In this document: positions 1 to 8,529 of the stretch, piece by piece
Layout: the number at the start of each line of letters is the position of its first letter
Position numbering within the stretch: the stretch's first letter is position 1
Source: Bifidobacterium tibiigranuli
GTDB taxonomy: Bacteria; Actinomycetota; Actinomycetes; Actinomycetales; Bifidobacteriaceae
Direction: 5' to 3'
Assembly: GCF_009371885.1 (NCBI RefSeq)
Contig: NZ_QLZA01000005.1
Span: 124,001-188,000 of the forward strand
DNA length: 64,000 bases
Program-made: the position numbers and the translations under genes
Notes under the pieces: model-generated
Database searches by the model: none
Seen by the model: the letters and a program-made list of their open reading frames with translations, nothing else
Told to the model about the DNA's origin: nothing

Positions 1-2
1 AT

Positions 3-893
3 TGTGCCGAGCGTCCGCAAACCGGCTGGGATATGCACTGTCACACGGTCTTTTCCGATGGTACGGAGACTCCCGAAGAGCTGGTCCGGCAGGCCAAAGC
101 GATGCAGCTGCTCGGCGTGGCTATAACCGATCACGACACCACCAGCGGCTGGGTTCCCGCTCAGCGCGCCGCAGAGCGGTTGGGGTTGCCATTGCTGCGC
201 GGCACTGAAATCACCGCCGAATTCGACCGGACCTCTGTTCACATGCTCGCTTACCAATACGATCCGAACAGCCCGCATATCGCCAGCATGTTCGCCAGAA
301 CCCGCGATGGCCGTGTCCGCCGCGCCAAGATCATGGTGGAGCGGCTGTCCGAGGACTTTCCGATCACTTGGGATGACGTGCTCGATCAAGTCAAGGAAGG
401 GTCACGCACCACGATTGGCCGGCCGCATATCGCCGATGCGCTGGTCGCCGCTGGCGTCTACGACACGCGCTCCGAGGCTTTTCAGGGGGCGGTAAATGGT
501 CGCAGCAAATACTACGTGCCCACGGCTTCGCCGACAGCGCTGGAAGTGGTGGATGCTGTACGCGAGGCCGGCGGCGTGAGCGTCGTCGCGCATCCGGCCG
601 ACACCAGCCGCAATCGCGTGTTGCTCAGCGACGAGCAGATTCACGCGCTGGTAGATGAGGGATTGGACGGGCTGGAAGTGTGGCATCGCGGCAACGCACC
701 AGCGCAACGCCTCCGGCTGCTTGCCCTCGCGCAGCGCTACGGGCTGCTAACCACCGGAGGGTCGGACTGGCACGGCAAAGGCAAGCCGAACCTGCTGGGC
801 GAAAATGTGACCGATCCAGAAACAGTAGCGCAAATCATCGAACGAGGGGCGATCGTTCCGATTAACCCATCGGGAGCTTCATCGCTTCGCTAG
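3..893 (+). CDS. PHP-domain phosphoesterase (5' end outside window)
   Basis: Metal-dependent phosphoesterase of the PHP family, probably acting on nucleotide or phosphate ester substrates (the RNase AM / 3',5'-nucleotide phosphatase group is the nearest family; substrate not shown here). The N-terminal metal motif HCHTVFSDGT is followed by ITDHDT, further His/Asp motifs (VVAHPAD) and a C-terminal GGSDWHG, the expected order of PHP ligands. The reading frame is open to the left edge (residues ERPQTGWD precede the first Met at 33), so the Met at 33 sits inside the conserved motif and the true start almost certainly lies outside the window. Confidence 0.85.
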   Translation, partial: CAERPQTGWDMHCHTVFSDGTETPEELVRQAKAMQLLGVAITDHDTTSGWVPAQRAAERLGLPLLRGTEITAEFDRTSVHMLAYQYDPNSPHIASMFARTRDGRVRRAKIMVERLSEDFPITWDDVLDQVKEGSRTTIGRPHIADALVAAGVYDTRSEAFQGAVNGRSKYYVPTASPTALEVVDAVREAGGVSVVAHPADTSRNRVLLSDEQIHALVDEGLDGLEVWHRGNAPAQRLRLLALAQRYGLLTTGGSDWHGKGKPNLLGENVTDPETVAQIIERGAIVPINPSGASSLR

Positions 894-939
894 TTTCGTC
901 CGGCGTGTGCATTGAACATCGAAAAACAAGACCGAAAAA

Positions 940-994
940 CAATGCGTGGGCATGAAATCCATTGTAAAAACAACAGTTTCACGCCCACGCATTG
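940..994. terminator. Long inverted repeat between convergent genes
   Basis: Arms 940-957 and 977-994 (18 nt, one mismatch) flank a 19-nt AT-rich loop. It lies between the convergent PHP gene and the DUF3107 gene, so a bidirectional terminator is the simplest reading. There is no clear T-run on the plus strand, so this is not a textbook intrinsic terminator. Confidence 0.55.
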
Positions 995-1053
995 CAGGTC
1001 TGTTCAGGAGTGATTCGAAATCACCGCAATCGCTTGGTCACAGTGCCACTTGA

Positions 1054-1281
1054 TCACAGCGCGCCGAAGCCGACGGCGTGGCGCGTTTCGGAGCCGATTG
1101 TGGCGTAGCCGAGGGCACGGCCGGGTACCAGGATGCGGCGGCCCTTGCTGTCCGTGATGTCGATCATGGTCTGGTTGGCCACTGCATCGGCAATAAGCGA
1201 ACCAATCTTTTCAGCGCTTTCGTCGCTGCTGAAATTCACCGGCCGCGCCACGTTCTGGATGCCCAGTTCGATATCCATCAT
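1054..1281 (-). CDS. DUF3107 domain protein
   Basis: A 75-residue protein matching the small actinobacterial DUF3107 family by length and pattern: N-terminal MDIELGIQNVARP, then a central ESAEKIGSLIADAV helix and a C-terminal segment ending HAVGFGAL. Function is unknown; no catalytic motif is visible. The start is supported by AAAGGAG just upstream on the minus strand; two Met codons are adjacent at 1281 and 1278. It lies downstream of the phosphotransferase-like gene on the same strand, 127 bp away, and may be co-transcribed or have its own promoter in that gap. Confidence 0.85.
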   Translation of the reverse strand: MMDIELGIQNVARPVNFSSDESAEKIGSLIADAVANQTMIDITDSKGRRILVPGRALGYATIGSETRHAVGFGAL

Positions 1282-1337
1282 TACTCCTTTTTGTTATCAT
1301 TCAAACTTGCGTTCACAGCATTCGCTGCGCGTCACAC

Positions 1338-1364
1338 GTGTCGCATATGAGACTCGTATGACAC
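1338..1364. promoter_or_regulatory. Dyad-symmetric site upstream of the DUF3107 gene
   Basis: GTGTC..ATATGAG and CTCGTAT GACAC face each other almost without a loop, so this cannot form a good RNA hairpin but could be a DNA operator. It sits about 60 bp upstream of the DUF3107 start. The regulator is unknown. Confidence 0.3.
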
Positions 1365-1408
1365 GCAGTTTCGTTATGTCCCTAGCCATTGTGCCCGCAC
1401 CCAGCGCT

Positions 1409-3097
1409 TTACGCTTTCGGCGTGGTGTCATTCGTGTCGTCGGCTGACTGCGTATCGCCAGAAACGAGGTTTGTGCCGTTCGCATCGCCTGAGCTGGCCG
1501 TTCCGGCACTGCCAGACTTCTGCGGCGTACTGCCTGATTCCTGCCGAGCATTCGCGTCATAATCGGGATATTCGTTGCGATCGGGGTAGATATGCACGCC
1601 GCTGCTCGTCGTGTCGTCCGGGTCGAAGCCGTCCAGGCCCTCCTGCGCATCGCGCAAGGCGCGCTGCTCGCGTTCGAGCAGCGGGATGACGATGGTGGAG
1701 GTGTCGCTGGGGCTGAATGAGCCGCCATCGAACGTGTCATCATTGAAGGCGTCGTCGCTGCCAGCCAAACCGTTGGAGCCCTGCGAACGCTGCAACGACG
1801 AAGGGGCAATGGCCATCGTCGCCGATGAAGAGTGCTGCCTGGAATGTCCGAACTGCTTGGACTGCCTGCTTGGCTGCACCGGACGGTCCGCCGTGGAATC
1901 CGAATCAACGGGCGCGGCTGCCCGGCTCGCCCGTGCCGAACCGGTTCTGTCCGATTCGCCGGTGGCATCCATTTGCCCGGTTCCGTCGCCGCCTTGCGAC
2001 TCGCCGGCACGTTCCTGTTCTGCGGCTTCGAGAGCGGCGCGGCGGCGCTCCGACTCGGAGAGCAGCGTGCCGACCGTGATGGTTGACGGTGCCTGACCCG
2101 GCGAGGCATGCGCGGAATGTACGGCAGGGGCGGCAGCGGCGTGACTCTGCGTCGCCACGGCAAGCTGATGGGCCAGCCGTTCGACCTGCGCCTTGAACTG
2201 CATGATTTTGGCATTGTCGGCGTGGTTGAGTGCCTGAATAAACTCGCCGACCTGCTCCATCTGCAGCCACAGGTTCGCGCGCAGCATAATCAGATCGTCC
2301 AGCCGCGACCCCAGCATGCGCCCGTAGGCCGTCAGCACGGCGTTGCGGTGCGGCTCGTCAAGCTTGGCGAAGGTCCACGCCAGATCGCGTGCCGGATCGT
2401 TCACCTGCATGTCCTGCCAGTTGGTGACGGCGGTGATGGTGGAATCCGAGAAGAGGAAATCGCCGTCTGAGAAGCCGCCGTGCACCGGGCAGGTGGCGAA
2501 TGACCACAGGCCTTCGGTTTCCAATATGCGCGACCAGCTTGCGGTAATCGACGATGGAATATGGCCGGCCTGACGCAGCCGCTTGATCCAAGCGGTGAGC
2601 TGGGCGCGAATCTGCCCAGTGGAGAACGCCGGGTATTTCCCTTCCTGCAGGAAGTTCGGACGCAGCCGGTGAATCGCGCCGATGGCGGTGCCGACGCTTG
2701 CGCTGTCGTCCAAAGTGAGCAGATCAAGCGGGCGGGACTGCCCGTTGTGATGCGTGGCGACCAGAACCGCCGTGCTACCGGTGACCCCCCGATCCGACGC
2801 GCCGTCTTCGAACGCGAGCACATTGTCCATCGCGAATCCCAAGCCCCCGGGCTCCCTCGCCTTTGCCAGCGTGTTCGCGGCGTGCACGCGCCTCGCCAGA
2901 CGTTTTTTGCCGGCTTCGGTATCGGAGGCGAAAACATCGTACAGGGCTCCGGAATTGTCTTGCACAACCGCCAGATCAATGCCCATCGCCTCATCCGTGG
3001 CGTTATTCTGCTCGCTGTTGCGTGCTCCGGCCACGGCGATGCTCGGCATGGCCGCCGATGCGAGTGCCGCCAACATGAGATTGCGTCGTTGATTCAC
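1409..3097 (-). CDS. Phosphotransferase-like protein with degenerate active site
   Basis: 562 residues. Residues about 90-300 resemble the aminoglycoside phosphotransferase/choline kinase fold: an N-lobe, the catalytic-loop equivalent VHGGFSDGDFLF and the metal-loop equivalent VTNWQDMQVNDPARDLAW. At the positions expected for catalytic Asp, Asn and metal Asp, it has Gly208, Asp213 and Asn226, so kinase activity is doubtful. From residue about 310 onward it is a long low-complexity tail rich in Ser, Ala, Asp, Gln and Thr with short charged stretches. The N-terminus is hydrophobic and Ala-rich, but this kind of segment also occurs in the N-lobe of related cytoplasmic proteins, so a signal peptide is not claimed. 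It is divergent from the UvrD-like helicase gene, 191 bp away. Confidence 0.65.
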   Translation of the reverse strand: MNQRRNLMLAALASAAMPSIAVAGARNSEQNNATDEAMGIDLAVVQDNSGALYDVFASDTEAGKKRLARRVHAANTLAKAREPGGLGFAMDNVLAFEDGASDRGVTGSTAVLVATHHNGQSRPLDLLTLDDSASVGTAIGAIHRLRPNFLQEGKYPAFSTGQIRAQLTAWIKRLRQAGHIPSSITASWSRILETEGLWSFATCPVHGGFSDGDFLFSDSTITAVTNWQDMQVNDPARDLAWTFAKLDEPHRNAVLTAYGRMLGSRLDDLIMLRANLWLQMEQVGEFIQALNHADNAKIMQFKAQVERLAHQLAVATQSHAAAAPAVHSAHASPGQAPSTITVGTLLSESERRRAALEAAEQERAGESQGGDGTGQMDATGESDRTGSARASRAAAPVDSDSTADRPVQPSRQSKQFGHSRQHSSSATMAIAPSSLQRSQGSNGLAGSDDAFNDDTFDGGSFSPSDTSTIVIPLLEREQRALRDAQEGLDGFDPDDTTSSGVHIYPDRNEYPDYDANARQESGSTPQKSGSAGTASSGDANGTNLVSGDTQSADDTNDTTPKA

Positions 3098-3288
3098 ACC
3101 TCCACACTAATACATAGGCGTCTAAAACCAACACGGTATGCCAATTTCTGGCGTTACCGGCTTACGAATTTCGTGCTGCCCATACCGCTGAAGGTGCAAG
3201 CGCGGGCACGATGAAGGCACAAGCGCGGACAGCGCGAGGACTCAACGAGGGCACGGACAGCGTGCCATTAGGGGGTGCGGCTGACACA

Positions 3289-4839
3289 ATGGCAGCTATG
3301 AACGCATCAGCCGAAGCCATCGTGCAGGGACTTGACGACGCCCAACTGGCCGCCGCCACGACTTTGCATGGCCCGGTGCGCATCATCGCCGGGGCCGGCG
3401 CGGGCAAGACACGCACCGTGACGCGCCGCATCGCCTACGCCTGTGCGAGCGGGGCCTGGGACCCTACGCGCACGCTCGCGGTGACCTTCTCGGTCAAGGC
3501 GGCGGCTGAAATGCGCTCGCGGCTCGCCTCCTTAGGCGTTGGCGAGCAGGTGACGGCTTCGACCTTCCACGCGGCGGCGCTCCACCAGCTGCGCCAGGTC
3601 TGGCCGGACATCTGCGAGGCGCCGTTCCCGCATGTGATTCGCGAGCCGGGCCGTGCCATCGACCAGTGCATGTGCCGGGTCCTGGGCACCGACCAGTTCG
3701 GCGACGCCGAAGTGCGCGCGGTTCTGGCCGAGATCAACTGGTGCAAGGTGTCGCTTATCGCGCCGTCCGACTATTCGCGGGTATGCGCGGCCACGCATCG
3801 CCAGCCGCCCGCCGGCCTGGAAGTCGATCGGCTTGTCGATGTGATGCAGGAATACGAGCGCGTGAAGACTTCGCATGGGGAGATTGACTTCAACGATATC
3901 CTGCTGCTGACCTGCCACATCCTCGATGACTTCCCGGAGGAAGCCGTGCATATCCGCGCCGCCATCGGCTGGCTCACCGTGGACGAGTACCAGGATGTTT
4001 CGCCGCTGCAGCACCGGCTGATGAGCCTGTGGCTGAACGGCAATCGCGATGTGTGCGTGGTGGGGGACCCCGCGCAGACCATCTACTCCTTCGCGGGGGC
4101 GAGCAGCTACGACCTGCTGGGCTTCGCCAGCGAATTCGCGCCGTTGAGCGCGGACATCGACCTCGGCATCGACTACCGTTCCACCCCGCAGGTCGTGGGT
4201 TGCGCGAATCGCGTGCTCGCGTCGGCAGCCAATCGCGAGGATTATCTCAAACTGTCGGCGCTCAGGCCGGGCGGCGCGCGGGTGAGCCGAACCGTCTATG
4301 ACGATGATGACGAGGAGGCGCGTGGTGTGGCGATGCGCATCGCACGCATGGTTTCCCAAGGCGCCGCGCCGGACGATTTCGCTGTGCTCACGCGGATTAA
4401 CGCCCAGCACCGAGTCGTCTGCCGCGCGTTGCGTGAGCAGGGTCTGCATTATCGGGTGCGCAGGGATGCGGGTTGGCAGCATTCGGCGCTTGAGGACGAG
4501 GGTGCGGGGCTGGACCATGCGCTGAGCCAGGCGCGGCAGGAAGCCTTGGAGCAGATCGGCGCGGGTGGTCAGCAGGGCAGTCAGCAAGGTATCCAGCAAG
4601 GGGTGACGCTGTCTACGATTCACGCGGCCAAAGGTTTGGAGTTCAAGCACGTCTTTATCATCGGATGCTCGGAGGGCCTGCTGCCGTTCAGCTCGCCCAG
4701 CCCTGGCGAGCAGCTTGAGGAGGAGCGCCGGCTCATGTACGTCGGCGTGACCCGTGCCGAGGACACGCTGCACCTGTCATACGCGCGTCGCAAGGACTCG
4801 TCGGGCGGCATCGCCCGTGCGCCGAGCCGCTTTCTGTGA
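3289..4839 (+). CDS. UvrD/PcrA-type DNA helicase (short, UvrD2-like)
   Basis: Superfamily 1A ATP-dependent 3'-5' DNA helicase. Visible motifs in order: Walker A IIAGAGAGKTRTV, motif Ia-like VTFSVKAAAEM, DEYQDVSPLQ (Walker B), VVGDPAQTIYSFAGAS (motif III), DYRSTPQVV (motif IV), STIHAAKGLEFKHVFI (motif V) and EERRLMYVGVTRAED (motif VI). At about 516 residues it is much shorter than full UvrD/PcrA (about 700-750): the region that normally carries subdomain 2B is only about 100 residues and ends in a short Gln-rich linker before motif V. No C-terminal HRDC domain is present. The start is set at Met 3289 (or 3298); the frame is open to 3211 but that extension has no ribosome binding site. A role in repair is likely. 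Confidence 0.85.
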   Translation: MAAMNASAEAIVQGLDDAQLAAATTLHGPVRIIAGAGAGKTRTVTRRIAYACASGAWDPTRTLAVTFSVKAAAEMRSRLASLGVGEQVTASTFHAAALHQLRQVWPDICEAPFPHVIREPGRAIDQCMCRVLGTDQFGDAEVRAVLAEINWCKVSLIAPSDYSRVCAATHRQPPAGLEVDRLVDVMQEYERVKTSHGEIDFNDILLLTCHILDDFPEEAVHIRAAIGWLTVDEYQDVSPLQHRLMSLWLNGNRDVCVVGDPAQTIYSFAGASSYDLLGFASEFAPLSADIDLGIDYRSTPQVVGCANRVLASAANREDYLKLSALRPGGARVSRTVYDDDDEEARGVAMRIARMVSQGAAPDDFAVLTRINAQHRVVCRALREQGLHYRVRRDAGWQHSALEDEGAGLDHALSQARQEALEQIGAGGQQGSQQGIQQGVTLSTIHAAKGLEFKHVFIIGCSEGLLPFSSPSPGEQLEEERRLMYVGVTRAEDTLHLSYARRKDSSGGIARAPSRFL

Positions 4840-4924
4840 GGAGGAGCGTGCCTAGGGCCGTCAGAATCTAACTGCCACAACACCTAATTTGATTTGCGCT
4901 CTGCATGAGTCCCAGCTCCGGCTA

Positions 4925-5034
4925 ATGCCCCTTTCGTGATGCTGATTCGCCTTTAGCGTCACGAAAGGGGTAGCAACTGCTCGATAATGCCCCTTTTGTG
5001 ACGCTAATCCAAGCTAAGAGTCGCGAAAGAGGCA
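4925..5034. repeat. Two tandem related stem-loops
   Basis: Hairpin 1: arms 4925-4943 and 4955-4972, core CCCCTTTCGTGA. Hairpin 2: arms 4987-5005 and 5017-5034, core CCCCTTTTGTGACGCT. The two share stem sequence but have different loops. They lie between the convergent helicase and DUF2342 genes. They could serve as terminators, although neither ends in a T-tract; duplication of the stem sequence is the notable point. The rest of 4840-5110 shows nothing gene-like. Confidence 0.6.
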
Positions 5035-5110
5035 CTCGATGAGATAGGTGTCGATTATGAGCACCACAACATGGGCAGATGAGGCATCGATGAGCTAGCT
5101 GAGCATGTTC

Positions 5111-6643
5111 CTAAGCCGTGGGTTTGTCGTCGTTTGGATTGCTATCAGCTGAGTTGTCGTCAGTATCATCCCCGGGTTCCTCGCCGAGCAGCTTGCTCAG
5201 CTCGGCGTCCCAGTCGATTGCCGGCTCCTTCGCGGAGCCTTCGATGGCCTTGCCGTCAACCGGAGCCGCGCCCGTCGATGTGGAGGATGTGGCGTCTGTG
5301 GCGTTTGCGGCGGTGATAGCGGCATCGTCGCCCGGCAGCTTGGGAAGCAGATCGGGGTGGCCCCATTTGGCGTCACGTGCCTCGGCGCCGTCGACGCTGC
5401 CAATGGTCTCCCAGAGCGCCGCGGCCTCGCGCATGCGCTTGGGCCGCAGCTGCATGCCAAGCAGCGATTCGAAAGTGCGCTCTGCCGGGCCGCCCACCGC
5501 ACGCTCGCGTCGCAGCATCTCGCGCAACTGCTCGATATGCGGGATATGGGCCATGCCGGCCTTCCATGTGACGCAATCGACCCAGCCTTCGACCAGCGCG
5601 AGCAGATTCTCCAGGCTCGCCATGGCCTCCTGCTGCTCGGGCGTGTCGGGAATGCCGACCTTGGTAAGGTTCACGGCACCCGCGATGGACTCGGGGTTCA
5701 TCGCGTCGGCGTCGCGCAGCTGCTCTTCCACGGCGTCCAAGTCGATATCGACGCCCCGGGCGTACTTGCCGATCAGCGCCTCGAAGCGCGGCATCAGCCA
5801 TGTGACATCGGCGAACAGGCGGGCGTGCGCGACCTCCTGCAGCGCGAGGAATGCCAGCACTTCGTCCTCATCGATGTCCAGCTCATTGGCGTATTCCACG
5901 GCGTTCTGCGCGATGAGCGCACCCGCGGGGTTCTTCAGCAGGGCGATTCCCTGGTCAAAGCTGCCGCGCACTTCGTGGGAGAGGTCGCCAGCCGCATGGC
6001 CTAGCTGCATCGCGTATGAGGTGTTGCCCAGCAGCTTGATGAGCTTGACCGGGTCCTTTATGCCCTCGGGAAGCGGAAGGGGCACCGGCCCTGCGAAGAC
6101 CCCGGCGATCTCGCCATCCAAGGCTCCGCCGAGCCGTTCGGAGAGGACGGCAGAGAGCGCGTCGCTCATCGACTGCGCGACGGGAGCGGCGAATTTCGCC
6201 CAGGCGTCCACGGTGCCCTCCACCCAGCCGGCACGCGTGAGCACCTGCGGCTCGCCCGGCGCTGGGTTAAAGGAGCAGGCCGTATCAAGCCAGAGGTTGG
6301 CCTCGCTCATGGCGCTGCGCACAGCCTGCCCATCCTGCGCGGCGACGGTGCGCTGCGAGCTGTCGTCATTGGCCTGCTGCAACGCAATCGACGTCGCCAG
6401 CTTGACGTTGATGGGCCCCTCAGCGACGGTGCGCTGCATATCGCTCACCGTGTTCAGCCCGCCGGCGGAGAAGGCCTGCATCAGGGCCTGCACCTCCTGT
6501 GGTTTGGGCAGATTGCTGGAATCCTGATTCATGAGCTGTGCGCGGACCTCTTCGGGAAGCTGGGAAATCTGGGTCCAGGCGACCTCGCCCTGAATCGGGC
6601 CGAAGCATTCAATCAGCCATTGGTGAATCGCGTTCTCGTCCAT
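5111..6643 (-). CDS. Zinc-dependent metalloprotease family protein (DUF2342)
   Basis: About 510 residues, resembling the actinobacterial DUF2342 family (annotated as zinc-dependent metalloprotease or coenzyme F420 biosynthesis-associated hydrolase). Recognisable segments: an N-terminal Met/Gln-rich helical region, VDAWAKFAAPVAQSMSDAL, and the helix LALQEVAHARLFADVTWL, the position of the family's putative metal helix; a strict HExxH is not seen, so activity is uncertain. The C-terminus (about 70 residues) is acidic and Ser/Asp-rich and ends PNDDKPTA. The start is placed at Met 6643 (or 6649) where AAAGGA precedes; the open frame to 6874 lacks family-like sequence. Confidence 0.75.
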   Translation of the reverse strand: MDENAIHQWLIECFGPIQGEVAWTQISQLPEEVRAQLMNQDSSNLPKPQEVQALMQAFSAGGLNTVSDMQRTVAEGPINVKLATSIALQQANDDSSQRTVAAQDGQAVRSAMSEANLWLDTACSFNPAPGEPQVLTRAGWVEGTVDAWAKFAAPVAQSMSDALSAVLSERLGGALDGEIAGVFAGPVPLPLPEGIKDPVKLIKLLGNTSYAMQLGHAAGDLSHEVRGSFDQGIALLKNPAGALIAQNAVEYANELDIDEDEVLAFLALQEVAHARLFADVTWLMPRFEALIGKYARGVDIDLDAVEEQLRDADAMNPESIAGAVNLTKVGIPDTPEQQEAMASLENLLALVEGWVDCVTWKAGMAHIPHIEQLREMLRRERAVGGPAERTFESLLGMQLRPKRMREAAALWETIGSVDGAEARDAKWGHPDLLPKLPGDDAAITAANATDATSSTSTGAAPVDGKAIEGSAKEPAIDWDAELSKLLGEEPGDDTDDNSADSNPNDDKPTA

Positions 6644-6898
6644 GCCCATCCATCCTTTGCTTGCGGCGGTGAGTCGTCGTTCTCCACCATATGTTACGCA
6701 TTGTCCTTTACGCTTATTGTCCTCTACTTTAGACGTTTCGCTGAGGGAGACATGTGCAGAACCGGGAAAATCCGCCATTAGACGCGGCGGATGGTGTGGT
6801 CGCTGGCATGCGGCGAGCGCTTTCGGACGGCAATGCGCGAAATGAGGCGTGCATTCGGCTGTTGAGTGAGGCATTTGGGCAGGGGAGCCAGCATACTA

Positions 6899-7873
6899 AT
6901 GCCTATGTCGGTTATGCATGCACACGAGGAGCAGCCGCAGTCAGACGACGCGCGGACGCCGGAGCAGTCCCAGTCTCAGCCACAGGACGCAGCCCAAGAG
7001 CAGCCGGGGTTTTTCGGTCGTGGTGTGCGCGCTGTGCGTTCGTATTTCGCATCGAGTTCCTTGCGCACTATGGCAGGCCTGATATGTCTGGCGCTGTGCG
7101 TGATTGCGTTAGTGCTGCCCAGTCCCTATGTCGTGGAGTCGCCGGGGCCGACACGCGATGTGCTCGGCACAAGCGGCGGCGAGCCGATTATTACGGTCTC
7201 AGGTGTGCCACATAGTTCCGGCGCGGCTGGCAGCGACCAGCACCGCGACGCAGGCAAGCTGCTGCTGGTGACCGTCAACGCCAACGGGATTCCCGGCTCG
7301 CCGGTCACCAATGCGCAGGCGTTGCTGGCGTGGCTGAATGCGCATAAGGAGATCACGCCGAGCGAAGCAGTGTTCCCGGTGGGCCAGGATGCCAAACAGT
7401 ACGTGAAACAAGAGCAGGGCGAGATGACCGGGTCGCAGGATGCCGCCAAAATCGCGGCTTTGAACTACGCCAAAGGTCTCGGCATCGACGTCTCGGGAGT
7501 GAAGGTCTCGATGCATGTCGATAATATCGGCGGTCCTTCGGCGGGCATGATGTATAGCCTGGGACTGATCGACAAGCTCACTGCAGCGCAGGAGACCGGT
7601 GGCAAGACGATTGCCGGCACCGGCACCATCGATGCCAACGGTGAGGTCGGCGCGATAGGCGGCATCCGGCTCAAGATGCTTGGTGCGAAACGCGACGGGG
7701 CCACGTGGTTCCTCGCCCCGAAGGCGGACTGCAACGAGGTTGTGGGGCATGTGCCCAAGGATCTGCGCGACGTGCAGGTGTCCACGCTGGACGAAGCCTA
7801 CAAGGCCGTAGTCGCCATCGGCCAAGGCAAAGGCGACGCGCTGCCGCATTGCGTGGCGGTCGCCAAGCGATAA
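6899..7873 (+). CDS. Membrane-anchored Lon-domain (S16) protease, YlbL-like
   Basis: 324 residues from Met 6899, which has AGGGGA upstream. A Gln/Asp-rich cytoplasmic N-terminus (about 45 residues) precedes one transmembrane helix (MAGLICLALCVIALVLPSPY) and an extracytoplasmic region. The C-terminal S16 domain has the Ser-Lys dyad: Ser in GGPSAGMM (Ser214) and Lys in GIRLKMLGAK (Lys259), 45 residues apart as in Lon. YlbL-type proteins normally carry a PDZ domain between the first extracellular strands and the protease domain; here AALNYAKGLGI runs almost directly into the protease segment and I see no PDZ. Role is presumably degradation of membrane or exported proteins; substrate unknown. Confidence 0.85.
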   Translation: MPMSVMHAHEEQPQSDDARTPEQSQSQPQDAAQEQPGFFGRGVRAVRSYFASSSLRTMAGLICLALCVIALVLPSPYVVESPGPTRDVLGTSGGEPIITVSGVPHSSGAAGSDQHRDAGKLLLVTVNANGIPGSPVTNAQALLAWLNAHKEITPSEAVFPVGQDAKQYVKQEQGEMTGSQDAAKIAALNYAKGLGIDVSGVKVSMHVDNIGGPSAGMMYSLGLIDKLTAAQETGGKTIAGTGTIDANGEVGAIGGIRLKMLGAKRDGATWFLAPKADCNEVVGHVPKDLRDVQVSTLDEAYKAVVAIGQGKGDALPHCVAVAKR

Positions 7874-8021
7874 CCGGGGTATGAGTGCGTCCAGAGTCCG
7901 ATCTGAGCCGATGCGGCACGCGAAACTCCATGCTGCACTGCGGCGTGGCGGCGCGGGGGATGACCACATGGTGATATCTCGACTGGGCATGTAACGCAAC
8001 TGTTCGTAGCGTCTTGCTAAG

Positions 8022-8447
8022 ATGCCTACTGTGAATGAAACGGCATCTCAAAACGCTGAAGAATTCGGTTTTCGCGCTGGCGACATCGTACAGGAATGGC
8101 TGTGGGACGATGACGTCAACGACGCGATTCGCACCAAGATCGAAGCCCTGACCGGCGAGGATCTGGTGGATGAGGATTACGATTCCGCCGTAGACGGAGT
8201 GATCATCTGGTGGCGCGATGGCGATGACGAAGACGGACTCGCCGATACTATCGTCGACGCCTATGGCGTCTTGGGTGAGGACGGCCCCCTGTGGGTGCTG
8301 ACTCCCAAGCCCGGGCGGCCTGGCGCTGCCAACCCCAATATCGTGCTGTCCGCCGCAAAAACCGCTGGAATGAATGGCGCCACGCCCCTGACTGTCGCCC
8401 CTGACTGGAACGGGATACGCCTGCGCCCCTTCGGCAAAGGCCGTTGA
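8022..8447 (+). CDS. DUF3052 domain protein
   Basis: 141 residues, matching the actinobacterial DUF3052 family: FRAGDIVQEWLWDDDV near the N-terminus, an acidic centre and the C-terminal LVLTPKPGRPG-like segment (here WVLTPKPGRPGAANPN) followed by LTVAPDWNGIRL. Function unknown. The Met at 8022 is chosen; a GTG at 8031 is an alternative. It stands alone between the Lon-domain gene and the palindromic region. Confidence 0.85.
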   Translation: MPTVNETASQNAEEFGFRAGDIVQEWLWDDDVNDAIRTKIEALTGEDLVDEDYDSAVDGVIIWWRDGDDEDGLADTIVDAYGVLGEDGPLWVLTPKPGRPGAANPNIVLSAAKTAGMNGATPLTVAPDWNGIRLRPFGKGR

Positions 8448-8529
8448 GGCTTCGGGCGCTAAGACTTTGGACGCTGCGTAATCGGCGTCCATCGTTGCTG
8501 CCTCGATAGGGCTTATGGGGTCTGAACGG

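Noticed and set aside
1054-1447. Plus-strand frames opposite DUF3107
   Set aside because: Shadows of a recognised small family gene on the minus strand.
5118-6527. 469-codon plus-strand frame
   Set aside because: Antisense to the DUF2342 gene; Ser/Ala/Arg-rich composition typical of a shadow frame.
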